DNA of 64,000 bases from Pseudarthrobacter phenanthrenivorans (GCF_000813845.1 NZ_JWTB01000019.1:1-64000), one strand, 5' to 3'; shown: positions 18,789 to 28,065, counted from the stretch's first letter. Notes: generated by a model from the sequence alone, not told the origin. Translations and numbers: made by a program.

Positions 18789-18830
18789 CACTGATTGCCG
18801 GTCCGTCTGAAGCTCGCGGGCGAATCGTGG

Positions 18831-19514
18831 TCACGGTTCGAAGCGGTAGCCCATGCCGGCCTCGGTTAGCAGGTGGCGGGGACGGGCGGGGTCCGCCTCC
18901 AGCTTCCGACGCAATTGGCCCATGTAGACGCGCAGGTAATGGGTCTCATTCCCGTACCCCGGGCCCCAGATCCTCGCAAGCATCTGCTGCTGCGTGATCA
19001 GCCGGCCGGGATTCCGCACCAGCAGCTCCAGGATGGCCCATTCCCTGGGGGTAAGCCGGACCGACGTGCCGCCCCGGGCCACCTTCCGGTTGGCCAGGTC
19101 CACCTCGAAGTCACCCACATCGACAGGGGCCTCGTCCGCCGCTGTCTCCGGGGTGCCGCCCCGGCGCCCCGCGGCGCGCAGCCGGGCCAGGAGTTCGTCC
19201 AGTCCGAACGGCTTGGTGACGTAGTCGTCCGCGCCGGCGTCCAGGGCCCTGACCTTATCCACGGAGCCGTGACGGGCGGAGAGCACGATGATCGGCGTAC
19301 TGCTGGTGCGGCGGATCCTGGTGATCACGTCCACGCCGTTCATGTCCGGCAAGCCAAGGTCCAGGACGATGATGTCGGGATGGCTGCCTTCCGCATGCCC
19401 GAGCGCGGCCATGCCGTCCAGGGCAGTGAGCACCCGGTATCCCTCCGCCTCCATATTGACCTGAAGGGCGCGCAGGAGCTGCGGCTCGTCATCGACGATC
19501 AGTACGGTCCTCAT
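18831..19514 (-). CDS. kdpE: Response regulator KdpE
   Basis: 227 aa OmpR-type regulator. Receiver: D8-D9 acidic pair, phosphoacceptor D52 (VLDLGLPD), K101 (TKPFG). C-terminal winged helix from about 130 (LTPREWAILELLVRNPGRLIT, ending YLRVYMGQLRRKLE and AGMGYRFEP) is distinctly KdpE-like. It overlaps the kdpD stop by 4 bp, so the pair is coupled. The usual targets, kdpFABC, are not in this window; the nearest K+ gene is trkH at 24089. Confidence 0.93.
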   Translation of the reverse strand: MRTVLIVDDEPQLLRALQVNMEAEGYRVLTALDGMAALGHAEGSHPDIIVLDLGLPDMNGVDVITRIRRTSSTPIIVLSARHGSVDKVRALDAGADDYVTKPFGLDELLARLRAAGRRGGTPETAADEAPVDVGDFEVDLANRKVARGGTSVRLTPREWAILELLVRNPGRLITQQQMLARIWGPGYGNETHYLRVYMGQLRRKLEADPARPRHLLTEAGMGYRFEP

Positions 19515-22081
19515 GAAGTGCTGGTGCCTGCTTTCCTTGGAATGCCTGGTATCAGGGGTCCGGTGGACAAGGGAAGGCGGATCACCATGGTCAGTCCGCC
19601 CCCGGGGGTTGGTTCCGCCTCAAGCTGGCCACCCATTGCATCGGTAAAGCCTTTGGCGACAGCGAGGCCAAGGCCGATGCCCAGGCCCTCGGGAGCGTCA
19701 TGGAGCCGCTGGAACGGCTGGAACATCGCCGCGGCGGCGGCAGCGGGCACGCCCTGCCCGTGATCGACAATGCGCAACTCGCCAAGCGGCATACCGCCGT
19801 CGTCCGTTTCGTTCGCGGCTCCCGAAACGCCGATGATGACGACATCCGATGCAGGCGCATATTTCAGCGCATTTTCCACGATGTTGGCGATGACCCGCTC
19901 CAGCATTCCCTGGTCGGCATCAACAGCCGGCATGTTGGCGGCGAGGTCCACCCTGATTCTGTCTGTGGGGATGCCGCGGAGGGCGTCTTCCACCGCATCC
20001 CGCCAGGTGACCGGGGCCGTATGGGGCGCAGCGGAACCACTTGATATCCGCGACATGTCCAGGAGGTTGGAGATGAGGGCGTCAAGGCGCTCGGTGTACG
20101 ACTCAATCGTGGCAAGCATTTCGCCCCGCACCTCCTCCGGCAACCTGCGGTTTTGGCGCTGCAGGGCTGTCACGGCCAGCTTTATTCCTGCGAGGGGGGT
20201 CCGCAGGTCATGGCTGACAGCCCGCAGGATGGCCGTGCGGACATTGTTGCCCTCAGCCAGTTTGGTGGTGCTTTGCAGCTTCCGCTGCAGGGCGTGGTGC
20301 TCGCGCAACAGCAGGAGATGGGCTCCGTGTGCCGCCAGCAGGAGCCGGTCACCCGCGGTGAGCGTGCGGCCGGAAAGAACCAGTGCCGTACGGGAATCGG
20401 CACGTTCCACACTGTCCGTGGCAGCTGTGGCCGCGTCCGGGGAGGGTGGCGGGGTGTCCCCGGAAAAGGCCTGCAGTGCCCAGTCCGCTTCCCCGTCTCC
20501 GGGACGGATATAGAGGCCGGCAGCCGGGACCTGGAAGGTTTCGCGGACCCTGTCGAGGAACGCAGCGATCGTATCGTCCGCCAGGAGTGCCCCGCGGGCA
20601 AGGTCTGCCAGGGTGGCCGCTTCGGCGCGGGCCCGGGTCGCTTCCCGCCTGCGCCGGTCAGACAGGCCGACCACCAGCGACACAGCCACCGCTGCGGCGA
20701 GGAACACCAGCAACGCGAAGATGTTCTGCGCGTCGCTGATGTTGAAGGTACCAATCGGTTCTGTCTCAAAGTAGTTGAGCAGCAGCGAACCCAGGACTGC
20801 TGCCAGCACAGCCGGCCATAGGCCACCGATGACCGCTACCGCCATCACCCCGGTCAGGTGCACGAGCGCATGGGTGGCGAGGTTCAGCCGGGGGTTGAGG
20901 GAAAGCACCGCCGTCACCAGGACTGGAAGGAGCACGGCGAGCACGAATCCGGCCATGGTGCGCCTTCGGCTGAGGGTGGCTGGACCTGGACCGGGCAATC
21001 CGCGGCGAACCTGCGGATGGGACACAATATGCACGTCGATGTCGCCCGAGTCCCGGACCACTTTGGCTCCGGCGCTGTTGCCAAGGATCCTGTTTCGGAG
21101 CCTCCCCGGCGAGGCCCCGATGACGATTTGCGTGGCATTGACGCCGCGGGCAAACTCCAAAAGGGACGTCGCGGGGTCCTCACCCGACACCGTATGGCAG
21201 CTGCCGCCGAGTCCGCTGATGAGCCGCCGCTGTGCTTCCAGTGCCGGCTCTGAAACACTTCCCTCGGCCCGGCGGACGTGTACGGCCAGCAGATCGCCGC
21301 CGTTGACCCTCGACAGAATGCGGGCTGCCCTCCTGATGAGCAGTTCCCCCTCCGGGCCTCCGCTGAGTCCGACGACCACCCGCTCGCGGGCCGGCCACGT
21401 TGCGGTGATCCCCTGGTCTTTGCGGTAACCGGCCAAGCCCTCGTCCACCCGGTCCGCCAACCAGATCAAGGCAATTTCGCGCAGGGCGATGAGGTTCCCC
21501 AGGCGGAATTCGTTGGCCAGGGCAGCGTCGATCCTGTCCCGCGGTACCACCTGTCCGTCAGCCACTCTCTGGCGCAGAAGCTCAGGCGATATGTCCACCA
21601 GTTCGATGTGGTCCGCGCGCCGCACCACCGCGTCCGGGACGGATTCACCGCCCGGGTGGTCGGTGATCGCAGTGACGACATCCCGCAGGGAGGCAACGTC
21701 CTGGATGGCGAGCGTGGTCAGCACATCCATACCGGCGGACAAGAGCTCTTCGATGTCCTGCCAGCGGTGTCCATGCCGGCTGCCCGGGAGGTTGGCGGCC
21801 GCGTAGTCATCGACGAGGACCACTTCCGGCTTGCGGGCCAGCACGGCATCGACGTCCAACCCGCTTACCTGCGTGCCGGCACCGTCCCCGCGGACGCAGG
21901 GCTGCAGAGCATGGAGACCGTGAAGTAGTTGCACGGTTTCGCGCCTGCCGTGATGGGTGGCGATGCCGACGGCAACGTCCCTGCCGGCGGCGGCGAGGCG
22001 ATGCCCTTCACGCAGCATGGAATACGTGGTGCCGGCTCCTGCCGCCGCACCCAGGAAGATCCGAAGGGTTCCCCGTGCCAT
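19511..22081 (-). CDS. kdpD: Sensor histidine kinase KdpD with degenerate nucleotide motif
   Basis: 856 aa from ATG 22081 (a TTG at 22117 is an alternative). Order: KdpD N-terminal domain (1-210), USP domain (about 230-350), four membrane segments (about 375-480), GAF-like region (490-600), histidine-kinase core with VSHDLRTPLAG, N box NIVENALKYAP and G box DHGQGVP. The Walker A of the KdpD domain, normally GxGKT, reads G15-A-G17-T18-T19: the lysine is Thr, and the following DE-type acid pair is DD. The kinase core looks intact. It should sense K+ limitation or ionic stress and phosphorylate KdpE, but ATP binding by the N-terminal domain is doubtful. Confidence 0.92.
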   Translation of the reverse strand: MARGTLRIFLGAAAGAGTTYSMLREGHRLAAAGRDVAVGIATHHGRRETVQLLHGLHALQPCVRGDGAGTQVSGLDVDAVLARKPEVVLVDDYAAANLPGSRHGHRWQDIEELLSAGMDVLTTLAIQDVASLRDVVTAITDHPGGESVPDAVVRRADHIELVDISPELLRQRVADGQVVPRDRIDAALANEFRLGNLIALREIALIWLADRVDEGLAGYRKDQGITATWPARERVVVGLSGGPEGELLIRRAARILSRVNGGDLLAVHVRRAEGSVSEPALEAQRRLISGLGGSCHTVSGEDPATSLLEFARGVNATQIVIGASPGRLRNRILGNSAGAKVVRDSGDIDVHIVSHPQVRRGLPGPGPATLSRRRTMAGFVLAVLLPVLVTAVLSLNPRLNLATHALVHLTGVMAVAVIGGLWPAVLAAVLGSLLLNYFETEPIGTFNISDAQNIFALLVFLAAAVAVSLVVGLSDRRRREATRARAEAATLADLARGALLADDTIAAFLDRVRETFQVPAAGLYIRPGDGEADWALQAFSGDTPPPSPDAATAATDSVERADSRTALVLSGRTLTAGDRLLLAAHGAHLLLLREHHALQRKLQSTTKLAEGNNVRTAILRAVSHDLRTPLAGIKLAVTALQRQNRRLPEEVRGEMLATIESYTERLDALISNLLDMSRISSGSAAPHTAPVTWRDAVEDALRGIPTDRIRVDLAANMPAVDADQGMLERVIANIVENALKYAPASDVVIIGVSGAANETDDGGMPLGELRIVDHGQGVPAAAAAAMFQPFQRLHDAPEGLGIGLGLAVAKGFTDAMGGQLEAEPTPGGGLTMVIRLPLSTGPLIPGIPRKAGTSTS

Positions 22082-22140
22082 ATCCACAGTCTTATCCCGT
22101 GTGGCCGCCGTGACCAACTCGCCGCAGCTAAGCTGGCGGC

Positions 22141-22887
22141 ATGCCCGCCCCCGCCGTCCTGCTGCCCACCTTGGTGGCCGTCGCCATCCTGGCGGCGCTC
22201 ACGGTGGGCCTGCTCTGGGGCTCGCGCACGCCGTCGTACCTGTCCCCTGCCCTGGTGATCCTCCGAGGCGCCGCCCAGCTGGCCGCCATCAGCCTGGTGC
22301 TGGGCGGCGTCATCACCAGCCCGCTCTGGGTGGGCGCGGCCCTGCTGGTCATGTTCAGCGTGGCATCCGTGACGGCCACCCGGCGCCTCACCTGGTCCTG
22401 GCGCCGCTTGGCCCTGGTCGCAGCAACCATGGCCGCCGGGATCCTGGTGACCCTCGCCGTCGTCTTCGGAACGGGTGCCATCGAGTTCACGCCGCGCTAC
22501 GTGCTGGCGGTGGGCGGGATCGTGATCGGCAACTCCATGACCATCGCCACCCTTGCCGGCCGCCGCTTCTTCGAGGCGGTGGTGGAGCAGTGGGACCAAG
22601 TGGAGGGCTGGCTGGCGCTGGGTGCCACGCCCCGCCAGGCCACGGTGATCCAGGCACGGCAGGCCGTGCATGCGGCGTTGATTCCGTCCACGGACCAGAC
22701 CAAGACCACGGGCCTGGTCACCCTGCCCGGCGCGTTCGTGGGCGCGATCTTCGGCGGCGCCTCACCCCTGGAAGCAGGGCGGTTCCAGGTGGTGGTGCTG
22801 GCCTCCATCATGGCCGCCGGGTCCATCACCGCCGTAGCCCTGATCCGGGCGCTCGGGAACGTGCCGGTCCGGCCTCAGCCGCTGTAG
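22141..22887 (+). CDS. fetB: FetB-family (UPF0014) membrane permease
   Basis: 248 aa with about seven membrane segments. VLRG-type segment (LVILRGAAQLAAISLVLGG), GNSMTIATLAGRRF and LALGATPRQAT...ALIPSTDQTKTTGLVTLPGAFVGAIFGG are the strongly conserved FetB/YbbM signatures. In E. coli FetB pairs with the ATPase FetA in an iron exporter linked to oxidative-stress resistance. No fetA-like ATPase gene is adjacent here, so it is either served from elsewhere or works alone. Divergent from kdpD (59 bp between). Confidence 0.88.
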   Translation: MPAPAVLLPTLVAVAILAALTVGLLWGSRTPSYLSPALVILRGAAQLAAISLVLGGVITSPLWVGAALLVMFSVASVTATRRLTWSWRRLALVAATMAAGILVTLAVVFGTGAIEFTPRYVLAVGGIVIGNSMTIATLAGRRFFEAVVEQWDQVEGWLALGATPRQATVIQARQAVHAALIPSTDQTKTTGLVTLPGAFVGAIFGGASPLEAGRFQVVVLASIMAAGSITAVALIRALGNVPVRPQPL

Positions 22888-22917
22888 GTCCGGGGCCGCT
22901 GCACTACGCTGAGGCCT

Positions 22918-24030
22918 GTGGGACAACCGACGGTGCTCGTTTGCGGAGCCGGAATTGCGGGCCCGACGCTGGCATTCTGGCTGGCACGGTCCGGGTTCCG
23001 GCCCACGGTGGTGGAACGCGCCTCCGGCCTTCGCTCCAGCGGCAACCCTGTTGACGTGCATGGAGCCGCCACCGGGATAGCGCGGAGCATGGGGATACTG
23101 CCCCGGCTTCAGGCGGCGGCCACCCGGGCGCCGGGGCTGACGTTCGTGGCTCCGTCGGGCCGGCGGATCGGCCCCATGCGGCTGGGCCGGCCCCGCGGGG
23201 AGGACGTGGAAGTTCCCCGCAGCGACCTCGCGACCATACTCTGCGATGCTGTCCGGGACGACGCCGAACTCCTCTTCGGTGATTCCGTTGCCGCCCTGGA
23301 CGGGGATGAAGCCGGGATTAACGTGTCGTTCGAACACGCGCCGCCGCGCCGCTTTGACCTGGTGGTGGGTGCCGACGGGCTGCATTCCACCGTCCGGAGC
23401 ATCGCCTTCGGGCCGGAGGACGCGTTTGTCCGCCCGCTGGGCCTTTACATCGCAACCCTGTCCCTCGGAAGACCTGCCGCCGACCCCGATTCCGTGGTCA
23501 TGTACAACCAGCCGGGCCTTTCGCTGACGGTCCACCCCGTCAGCGGAACCGCGGGCGCCGGGTTCATCTTCCGTGGTCCCAGGCACCCCGGCCCGGCGTT
23601 CAGCGACAGCGGGGCGCAGCGGCGGATCGTGCTGGGTGCCTTTGCAGGGTACGACTGGCCGGTACCCGAGCTGCCCGACCTGCGGCAGCAGCTGGAGAGC
23701 GCCGGGGACCTGTATTTCGACGCTGTCAGCCAGGTCCGGCTGGCCTCCTGGTCCCGGGGAAGGGTGGCCCTGCTGGGCGACGCTGCTTCCTGCGTCTCCC
23801 AGTTCGGCGACGGCTCCAGCCTGGCCATGATCGGCGCTGCAACACTCGCCCAAGAACTGGCCGCCGCTCCCGGCGACCCCGGCACAGCATTCCGCCGGTA
23901 CGAGGCGCGGCACCGTAAGCTGGCAGCATCCCGCCAGCGCGGCTACAGGCTCGGCGCCCGGCTGCTGGTTCCGGCATCCCGACGCGGCCTGGCAGTCCGC
24001 AACGTCATCGCCCGGCTGCTTCCGGGCTGA
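22918..24030 (+). CDS. FAD-dependent monooxygenase (PHBH/TetX type)
   Basis: 370 aa, GTG start. FAD-binding GAGIAGPTLAFWLA (about 10-23), the DG motif VVGADGLHSTVRS near 147 and the third FAD motif VALLGDAASCVSQFGDGSSLAM near 285 define a class A flavoprotein hydroxylase. The sequence GLRSSGNPVDVHG resembles the actinobacterial group around TetX/PgaE-like proteins. The substrate is unknown. It lies 30 bp downstream of fetB on the same strand, possibly co-transcribed, but no functional link is evident. Confidence 0.87.
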   Translation: MGQPTVLVCGAGIAGPTLAFWLARSGFRPTVVERASGLRSSGNPVDVHGAATGIARSMGILPRLQAAATRAPGLTFVAPSGRRIGPMRLGRPRGEDVEVPRSDLATILCDAVRDDAELLFGDSVAALDGDEAGINVSFEHAPPRRFDLVVGADGLHSTVRSIAFGPEDAFVRPLGLYIATLSLGRPAADPDSVVMYNQPGLSLTVHPVSGTAGAGFIFRGPRHPGPAFSDSGAQRRIVLGAFAGYDWPVPELPDLRQQLESAGDLYFDAVSQVRLASWSRGRVALLGDAASCVSQFGDGSSLAMIGAATLAQELAAAPGDPGTAFRRYEARHRKLAASRQRGYRLGARLLVPASRRGLAVRNVIARLLPG

Positions 24031-24088
24031 CGGGCGCCCGGAGATGGGACCAGCAAGGGCAGCACCGGCACAGTGGAGGAAGAAGCAG

Positions 24089-25564
24089 ATGAGCACTGAC
24101 CGGACCGCCCGGCAACAATTGGGCGGAAGCCCGCGTGCTGCGGCCGGCGGGATCCGTCCTCCAGGCCCCAGCGGGAGCCGCGGGAGCCGCGCGGGCCGCC
24201 AACGGAACAGCGGCGGGGGCGCCGGGTCTGGCCTGGGCCGCGTCCTGCTGCATCCAGTCCGGCTGGTGCCGCTGGCCTTCCTGGTCGTTATCCTTCTGGG
24301 CGCCGGACTGCTGATGCTCCCCGCCGCGCACACCAACGTCCAGCCGGAACCGCTGCTGACGGCCCTGTTCACTTCGGTGTCGGCGGTCTGCGTGACGGGG
24401 TTGGCCACGGTGGACACGGCAACGTTCTGGACTCCCTTCGGGCAGGCCGTCATCCTGGGGCTCATCCAGGTGGGCGGGTTCGGCATCATGACGCTGGCAA
24501 CCCTGCTCGCGCTCCTGGTGCGCAAGACCATCGGCGTGCGCGGGCAGTTGATTGCCCAGTCAGAGACCCACACGCTGAACTTCGGCGATGTTCGGGCCGT
24601 GCTTTTCGCGGTGGCCAGGACTATGGTCCTGTTTGAGGCGGCCACCGCCGTCATCCTCACGGGCCGCTTTTGGCTCGGCTACAACCAGGATCCCCTGAGC
24701 GCGCTTTGGCACGGCGCCTTCCATGCCGTTTCCGCGTTCAACAACGCCGGGTTCGCGCTCTACAGCGACAATCTCATCGGCGTTGCCTCGGACCCCTGGA
24801 TCATCGTCCCCATCTGCGCCGCGATCGTTGCCGGCGGGCTGGGGTTCCCGGTTCTCATTTCCCTGCTGCGGGGCGGCGTCAGGATAAAGGACTGGACCGT
24901 GCACATGCGGCTGACCATTTACGGCAGCCTGTTCCTCCTCGCTGCCGGCGCGCTGCTCTTTGCCGGCTTCGAGTGGAACAGGGAACAGACCCTGGGCCCG
25001 TTGTCGTTGACGGGCAAAATACTCACCAGCCTCGCCGGAACGGTCTTCCCCCGCACGGCAGGTTTCAACAGCATCGATTACGGCGCCGCAGCACCGGAGA
25101 CCCTCCTGGTCACGGACATCCTCATGTTCATTGGCGGCGGCAGCGCCGGGACCGCCGGCGGCATCAAGATCACCACCTTCCTGGTCCTGTTCTTCGCGAT
25201 CTGGAATGAGGTCCGTGGCCGGGAACACGTCACGGTTGCCCACCGCTCCATCAGTTCGTCATCGCAGCGGCAGGCCCTGTCCGTGGCGCTCCTGGGCGTC
25301 GCGGCGGTCATCGCCGGCACCCTCCTCCTGCTGATCTTCACCGACCAGTCCCTGGACAGGGTCCTTTTCGAGTCCATCTCGGCGTTCGCCACCGTCGGCC
25401 TCAGCACCGGCATCACCCCGGGCCTCCCCCCGGACGCCCAGTGGGTGCTGATGGCGCTGATGTTCACGGGGCGCATCGGAACCATCACGGTGGCCTCCGC
25501 GCTCGCGCTCTCCTCGCGGCCGCGCCTGTACCAGCTCCCGGAAGAGCGTCCGGTCATCGGCTAG
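24089..25564 (+). CDS. TrkH/KtrB-family potassium channel subunit
   Basis: 491 aa from ATG 24089 (GTGGAGGAAG upstream). A long Gly/Arg-rich N tail (about 50 aa) precedes the membrane core. The four pore-loop repeats can be followed: SVCVTGL..., VSAFNNAGF, GTVFPRTAGFNS and AFATVGLSTG, matching the K+ selectivity-filter Gly positions. The family imports K+ together with an RCK subunit (TrkA/KtrA), which is not in this window. Its closeness to kdpDE suggests a potassium-homeostasis neighbourhood. Confidence 0.9.
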   Translation: MSTDRTARQQLGGSPRAAAGGIRPPGPSGSRGSRAGRQRNSGGGAGSGLGRVLLHPVRLVPLAFLVVILLGAGLLMLPAAHTNVQPEPLLTALFTSVSAVCVTGLATVDTATFWTPFGQAVILGLIQVGGFGIMTLATLLALLVRKTIGVRGQLIAQSETHTLNFGDVRAVLFAVARTMVLFEAATAVILTGRFWLGYNQDPLSALWHGAFHAVSAFNNAGFALYSDNLIGVASDPWIIVPICAAIVAGGLGFPVLISLLRGGVRIKDWTVHMRLTIYGSLFLLAAGALLFAGFEWNREQTLGPLSLTGKILTSLAGTVFPRTAGFNSIDYGAAAPETLLVTDILMFIGGGSAGTAGGIKITTFLVLFFAIWNEVRGREHVTVAHRSISSSSQRQALSVALLGVAAVIAGTLLLLIFTDQSLDRVLFESISAFATVGLSTGITPGLPPDAQWVLMALMFTGRIGTITVASALALSSRPRLYQLPEERPVIG

Positions 25565-25570
25565 CCAGGC

Positions 25571-26116
25571 TTAGCCCTGCTTTACCAGCGCTGCCTCCAG
25601 GTTGATCTTCACCTTGTCGCTCACCAGCACGCCGCCGGCCTCCAGCGCGGCGTTCCATGTCAGGCCGAAGTCCTTGCGGCTGATCTCGGCCTCGGCGGAG
25701 AACCCTGCGCGGGTGGCGCCGAAGGGGTCAACGGCCACGCCGGTGAATTCGACCTCGAGCTCCACGGGCCGGGTGACGTCCTTGATGGTCAGGTCACCGG
25801 TGAGCGTGTAATCCTCGCCGTCGCCCTCGATGTGGGTGCCGCGGAAGGTCATTTCGGGGTACTTTTCCACGTCAAAGAAGTCGGCGCCCTTCACGTGCGC
25901 GTCGCGGTTGGCGTCGCCGGAGTTGAAGCTGGCGGTGGAGACCGTGGCGCGCACCGAGGAGTCCGACAGCGACTGCCCCACGTGCGCCTCCGCCTGGGCC
26001 TCGGTGAAGCGGCCGCGGACCTTGCTGATCCCGGCATGCCGGACCGTGAAGCCAATCTCGCTGTGCGCCATGTCCAGGACCCATTTGCCGGGGGTCAGTT
26101 CCTTGGGAAGGGTCAT
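25571..26116 (-). CDS. YceI-family protein
   Basis: 181 aa lipocalin-like YceI fold: WVLDMAHSEIGFTVRHAGISKVRGRF, SFNSGDANRDAHVKGADFFDVEKYPEMTFRGT, LTIKDVTRPVELEVEF and ISRKDFGLTWN are the conserved blocks. There is no signal peptide, so it is cytosolic; family members bind isoprenoid or fatty amide ligands and are commonly induced by stress. AAGGAGAA precedes the ATG. Convergent with trkH (6 bp between stops), divergent from the gene at 26226. Confidence 0.93.
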   Translation of the reverse strand: MTLPKELTPGKWVLDMAHSEIGFTVRHAGISKVRGRFTEAQAEAHVGQSLSDSSVRATVSTASFNSGDANRDAHVKGADFFDVEKYPEMTFRGTHIEGDGEDYTLTGDLTIKDVTRPVELEVEFTGVAVDPFGATRAGFSAEAEISRKDFGLTWNAALEAGGVLVSDKVKINLEAALVKQG

Positions 26117-26181
26117 CGCAGTTCTCCTTGCTCGTCGGGCCGCAGGCTTCGCTGCCTGCTACAGGCGCAAGGCTGCGGATC

Positions 26182-26220
26182 CCCCTAAATATTCCCCAGA
26201 TAACCCGCCGATATAAGGGG
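26182..26220. promoter_or_regulatory. Inverted repeat between divergent yceI and the 26226 gene
   Basis: CCCCTAAATAT (26182-26192) faces ATATAAGGGG (26211-26220), an AT-rich imperfect palindrome in a divergent promoter region. Its right arm also supplies the AAGGGG ribosome site of the gene at 26226. Possible shared operator; no regulator adjacent. Confidence 0.3.
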
Positions 26221-26225
26221 TCCGG

Positions 26226-26690
26226 GTGAACCGGGAGGAAACTTCGGGCGTATACATAAGCGTGGCTCTACGATTACTGACCGCCCTGGCGCTGTTCATC
26301 GATGCCGGCGTCCACCTGTTCCTGGCCCCGGGCTACCAGGCGGCGCAGCCGGGCACCATCAGCCAGGGCACGCTGTTCCTGCTGGAAGCGGCTGCCGCCT
26401 TCGTGGCGGGTGTGTACGTCCTCATCCGCGGCAGCAGCGCTGCCTATGCCGTGGCCCTGGTGGTCGCCTTCAGCGCGTTCGCCGCCGTCGTACTGTACAG
26501 GTATGTGGATATTCCGGCGATCGGACCGATCCCTGCCATGTACGACCCCGTCTGGTTCTTCTCCAAAACCCTCAGCGCCGTTGCTGAAGGGGTTGGCGCC
26601 CTCCTGGCGCTCGCCGGCCTGGTCCGCGGGCGGCGCACGGAAACGTCCGACGGCGGCGCAGCCTTCGCGGCCGGACGGCGCCGCCGGTGA
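26226..26690 (+). CDS. Small integral membrane protein
   Basis: 154 aa with four hydrophobic segments (ALRLLTALALFIDAGVHLFLA, LFLLEAAAAFVAGVYVL, YAVALVVAFSAFAAVVLY, TLSAVAEGVGALLALAGLV) and an Arg-rich tail. Not a family I can name; similar four-helix proteins occur in actinobacteria. GTG start 5 nt after AAGGGG. Followed after 42 bp by the phosphatidyltransferase-like gene, probably in one transcript. Confidence 0.65.
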   Translation: MNREETSGVYISVALRLLTALALFIDAGVHLFLAPGYQAAQPGTISQGTLFLLEAAAAFVAGVYVLIRGSSAAYAVALVVAFSAFAAVVLYRYVDIPAIGPIPAMYDPVWFFSKTLSAVAEGVGALLALAGLVRGRRTETSDGGAAFAAGRRRR

Positions 26691-26732
26691 GGGTCACCCA
26701 GGCCGTGGCCGGCGGCCGGGCGGAGGTGCCGC

Positions 26733-27482
26733 ATGAAGGCAGCTGACCGGGCGATGCCCGACGCCGTGGCCGCCCTTGCCGGCTACGCGGTTCCGGCCCT
26801 GTGGCTGTCTTCCCTGCTCCCGTGGGGCGTGCTCCCCCAAGTGGCAGGCGTCGGTGCCGGCGCGGCGGTGACCGGGGCCGCCGTCGTATCCGTCCTGCGC
26901 CGCATCCCCCGCTTTTCAACTCCCGCGGACCGGGTCACGCTGCTCCGGGCAGTCCTGGTGGGACTGTGCGCGGCCGTGGCGGTCCCGGCGGTCTTTGCCG
27001 GGGACCAGCCAGGGGTCCTGGTTCCGGTCCTGGGCGGCGCAGCCTTCCTGCTGGACGGCGTGGACGGTGCCGTGGCGCGGCGCACGGGGACAGCGTCAGA
27101 GGCCGGAGCCCGCTTTGATGCCGCCACGGACGCCGCCCTCGTGCTGGTGCTCTCCGTCGCGGCGGTTCCCGTGGCGGGGCCGTGGGCGCTGGGCATCGGG
27201 GCCATGTACTACGTGTTCGTGGCCGCCGGGCTCCTCCGGCCCCACCTCCGCGCGCAGCTTCCACCCAGCACGTCACGCAAGGCGATCGGGGCCTTCCAGC
27301 CGTTCGCGCTGCTGGCCGCCCTGGTTCCGGGCGCCCCGCCCACCGTTGTTGCCGCTGCTCCGGCGGTGGCACTCATACTGCTGGCGTTCTCTTTCGGCCG
27401 GGACGTCGTCGACCTTGAACGGCGCCACCGCGCCGGGCTTCCGGCGGCGGCACGGGTGGGATCAGGGTCTGTCACCCCCTGA
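26733..27482 (+). CDS. CDP-alcohol phosphatidyltransferase family protein
   Basis: 249 aa multi-pass enzyme. The full CDP-alcohol motif D-G-x2-A-R-x8-G-x3-D-x3-D is present (DGAVARR, then GARFDAATD), preceded by TPADRVTLLRAVLVG. The family transfers a phosphatidyl or similar group from a CDP-alcohol to an acceptor such as inositol phosphate or glycerol phosphate; the acceptor cannot be read. GGAGGTG precedes the ATG. Likely co-transcribed with the membrane protein upstream. Confidence 0.88.
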   Translation: MKAADRAMPDAVAALAGYAVPALWLSSLLPWGVLPQVAGVGAGAAVTGAAVVSVLRRIPRFSTPADRVTLLRAVLVGLCAAVAVPAVFAGDQPGVLVPVLGGAAFLLDGVDGAVARRTGTASEAGARFDAATDAALVLVLSVAAVPVAGPWALGIGAMYYVFVAAGLLRPHLRAQLPPSTSRKAIGAFQPFALLAALVPGAPPTVVAAAPAVALILLAFSFGRDVVDLERRHRAGLPAAARVGSGSVTP

Positions 27483-27534
27483 GCTGCGCGGCTCGTCCTG
27501 CAGCTGACGTGAATTTCGACAGGGTCAGTACATA

Positions 27535-27616
27535 TCGACCCGCATATTCCCAAGCGCTACCCACATAGTCGGTGCGCCATCGAGTATGCGCGTCGCAGAT
27601 ATCCATGCGCGTCGCC
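27535..27616. repeat. Intergenic palindromic repeat, copy G (partial)
   Basis: Contains CGACCCGCATA (27537-27547), pairing with TATGCGCGTCG (one mismatch), a TACCCACATAGTCGGTGCG core and a second right arm ATGCGCGTCGCC ending at 27616. The far-left arm is missing or diverged. It lies between the convergent genes ending at 27482 (+) and 27649 (-), like copies B, D and F. Confidence 0.6.
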
Positions 27617-27648
27617 AGAGTGGTCCGTTTGCGGGGCGGCCGCGCCTC

Positions 27649-28065
27649 TTATGCTTCTGCGCCGCCCAGGCTGGCGAGGGCCGCGCGCAGGCGCGTGCCG
27701 GCGTCGTCCGCCACGTCCTTGACGGACGGGGATTCGCTGAGCTGCACCATGGTTTGGGGGTCGATGGCCTCAACCGTGGTGTCGGCGGCGCCGGTGTTCC
27801 GGCGCACCACCACGTTGCACGGCAGCAGGGCGCCCATCTGGGGCTCCGCGGCGAGGGCACGGCTGGCAAGGGCCGGGTTGCAGGCGCCCAGGATGACGTA
27901 ATCCCCGACGGCGTCCGCGGCTTCGGCGCCGAGCTTGGCTTCGAAGGTGGCCCGGACATTGATTTCCGTCAGGATCCCGAAGCCCTGCGCGGCGAGGGCC
28001 TCGCGGGTTCGCTCCACCGTTTCAGCCCAGGGCAGGGGAACGGTGGTGGCCAGGGTGTAGGTCAT
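27649..28065 (-). CDS. DUF302 domain protein of the sulfur-stress locus
   Basis: 138 aa from ATG 28065 (AAGGAG upstream). VERTREALAAQGFGILTEINVRATFEAKLG and YVILGACNPALASRALAAEPQMGALLPCNVVVR are the conserved DUF302 core, with two Cys (C62 and C83). It follows the CstR-like gene by 47 bp. DUF302 genes are frequent companions of persulfide and sulfide-handling clusters, but their biochemical role is unknown. Confidence 0.88.
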   Translation of the reverse strand: MTYTLATTVPLPWAETVERTREALAAQGFGILTEINVRATFEAKLGAEAADAVGDYVILGACNPALASRALAAEPQMGALLPCNVVVRRNTGAADTTVEAIDPQTMVQLSESPSVKDVADDAGTRLRAALASLGGAEA

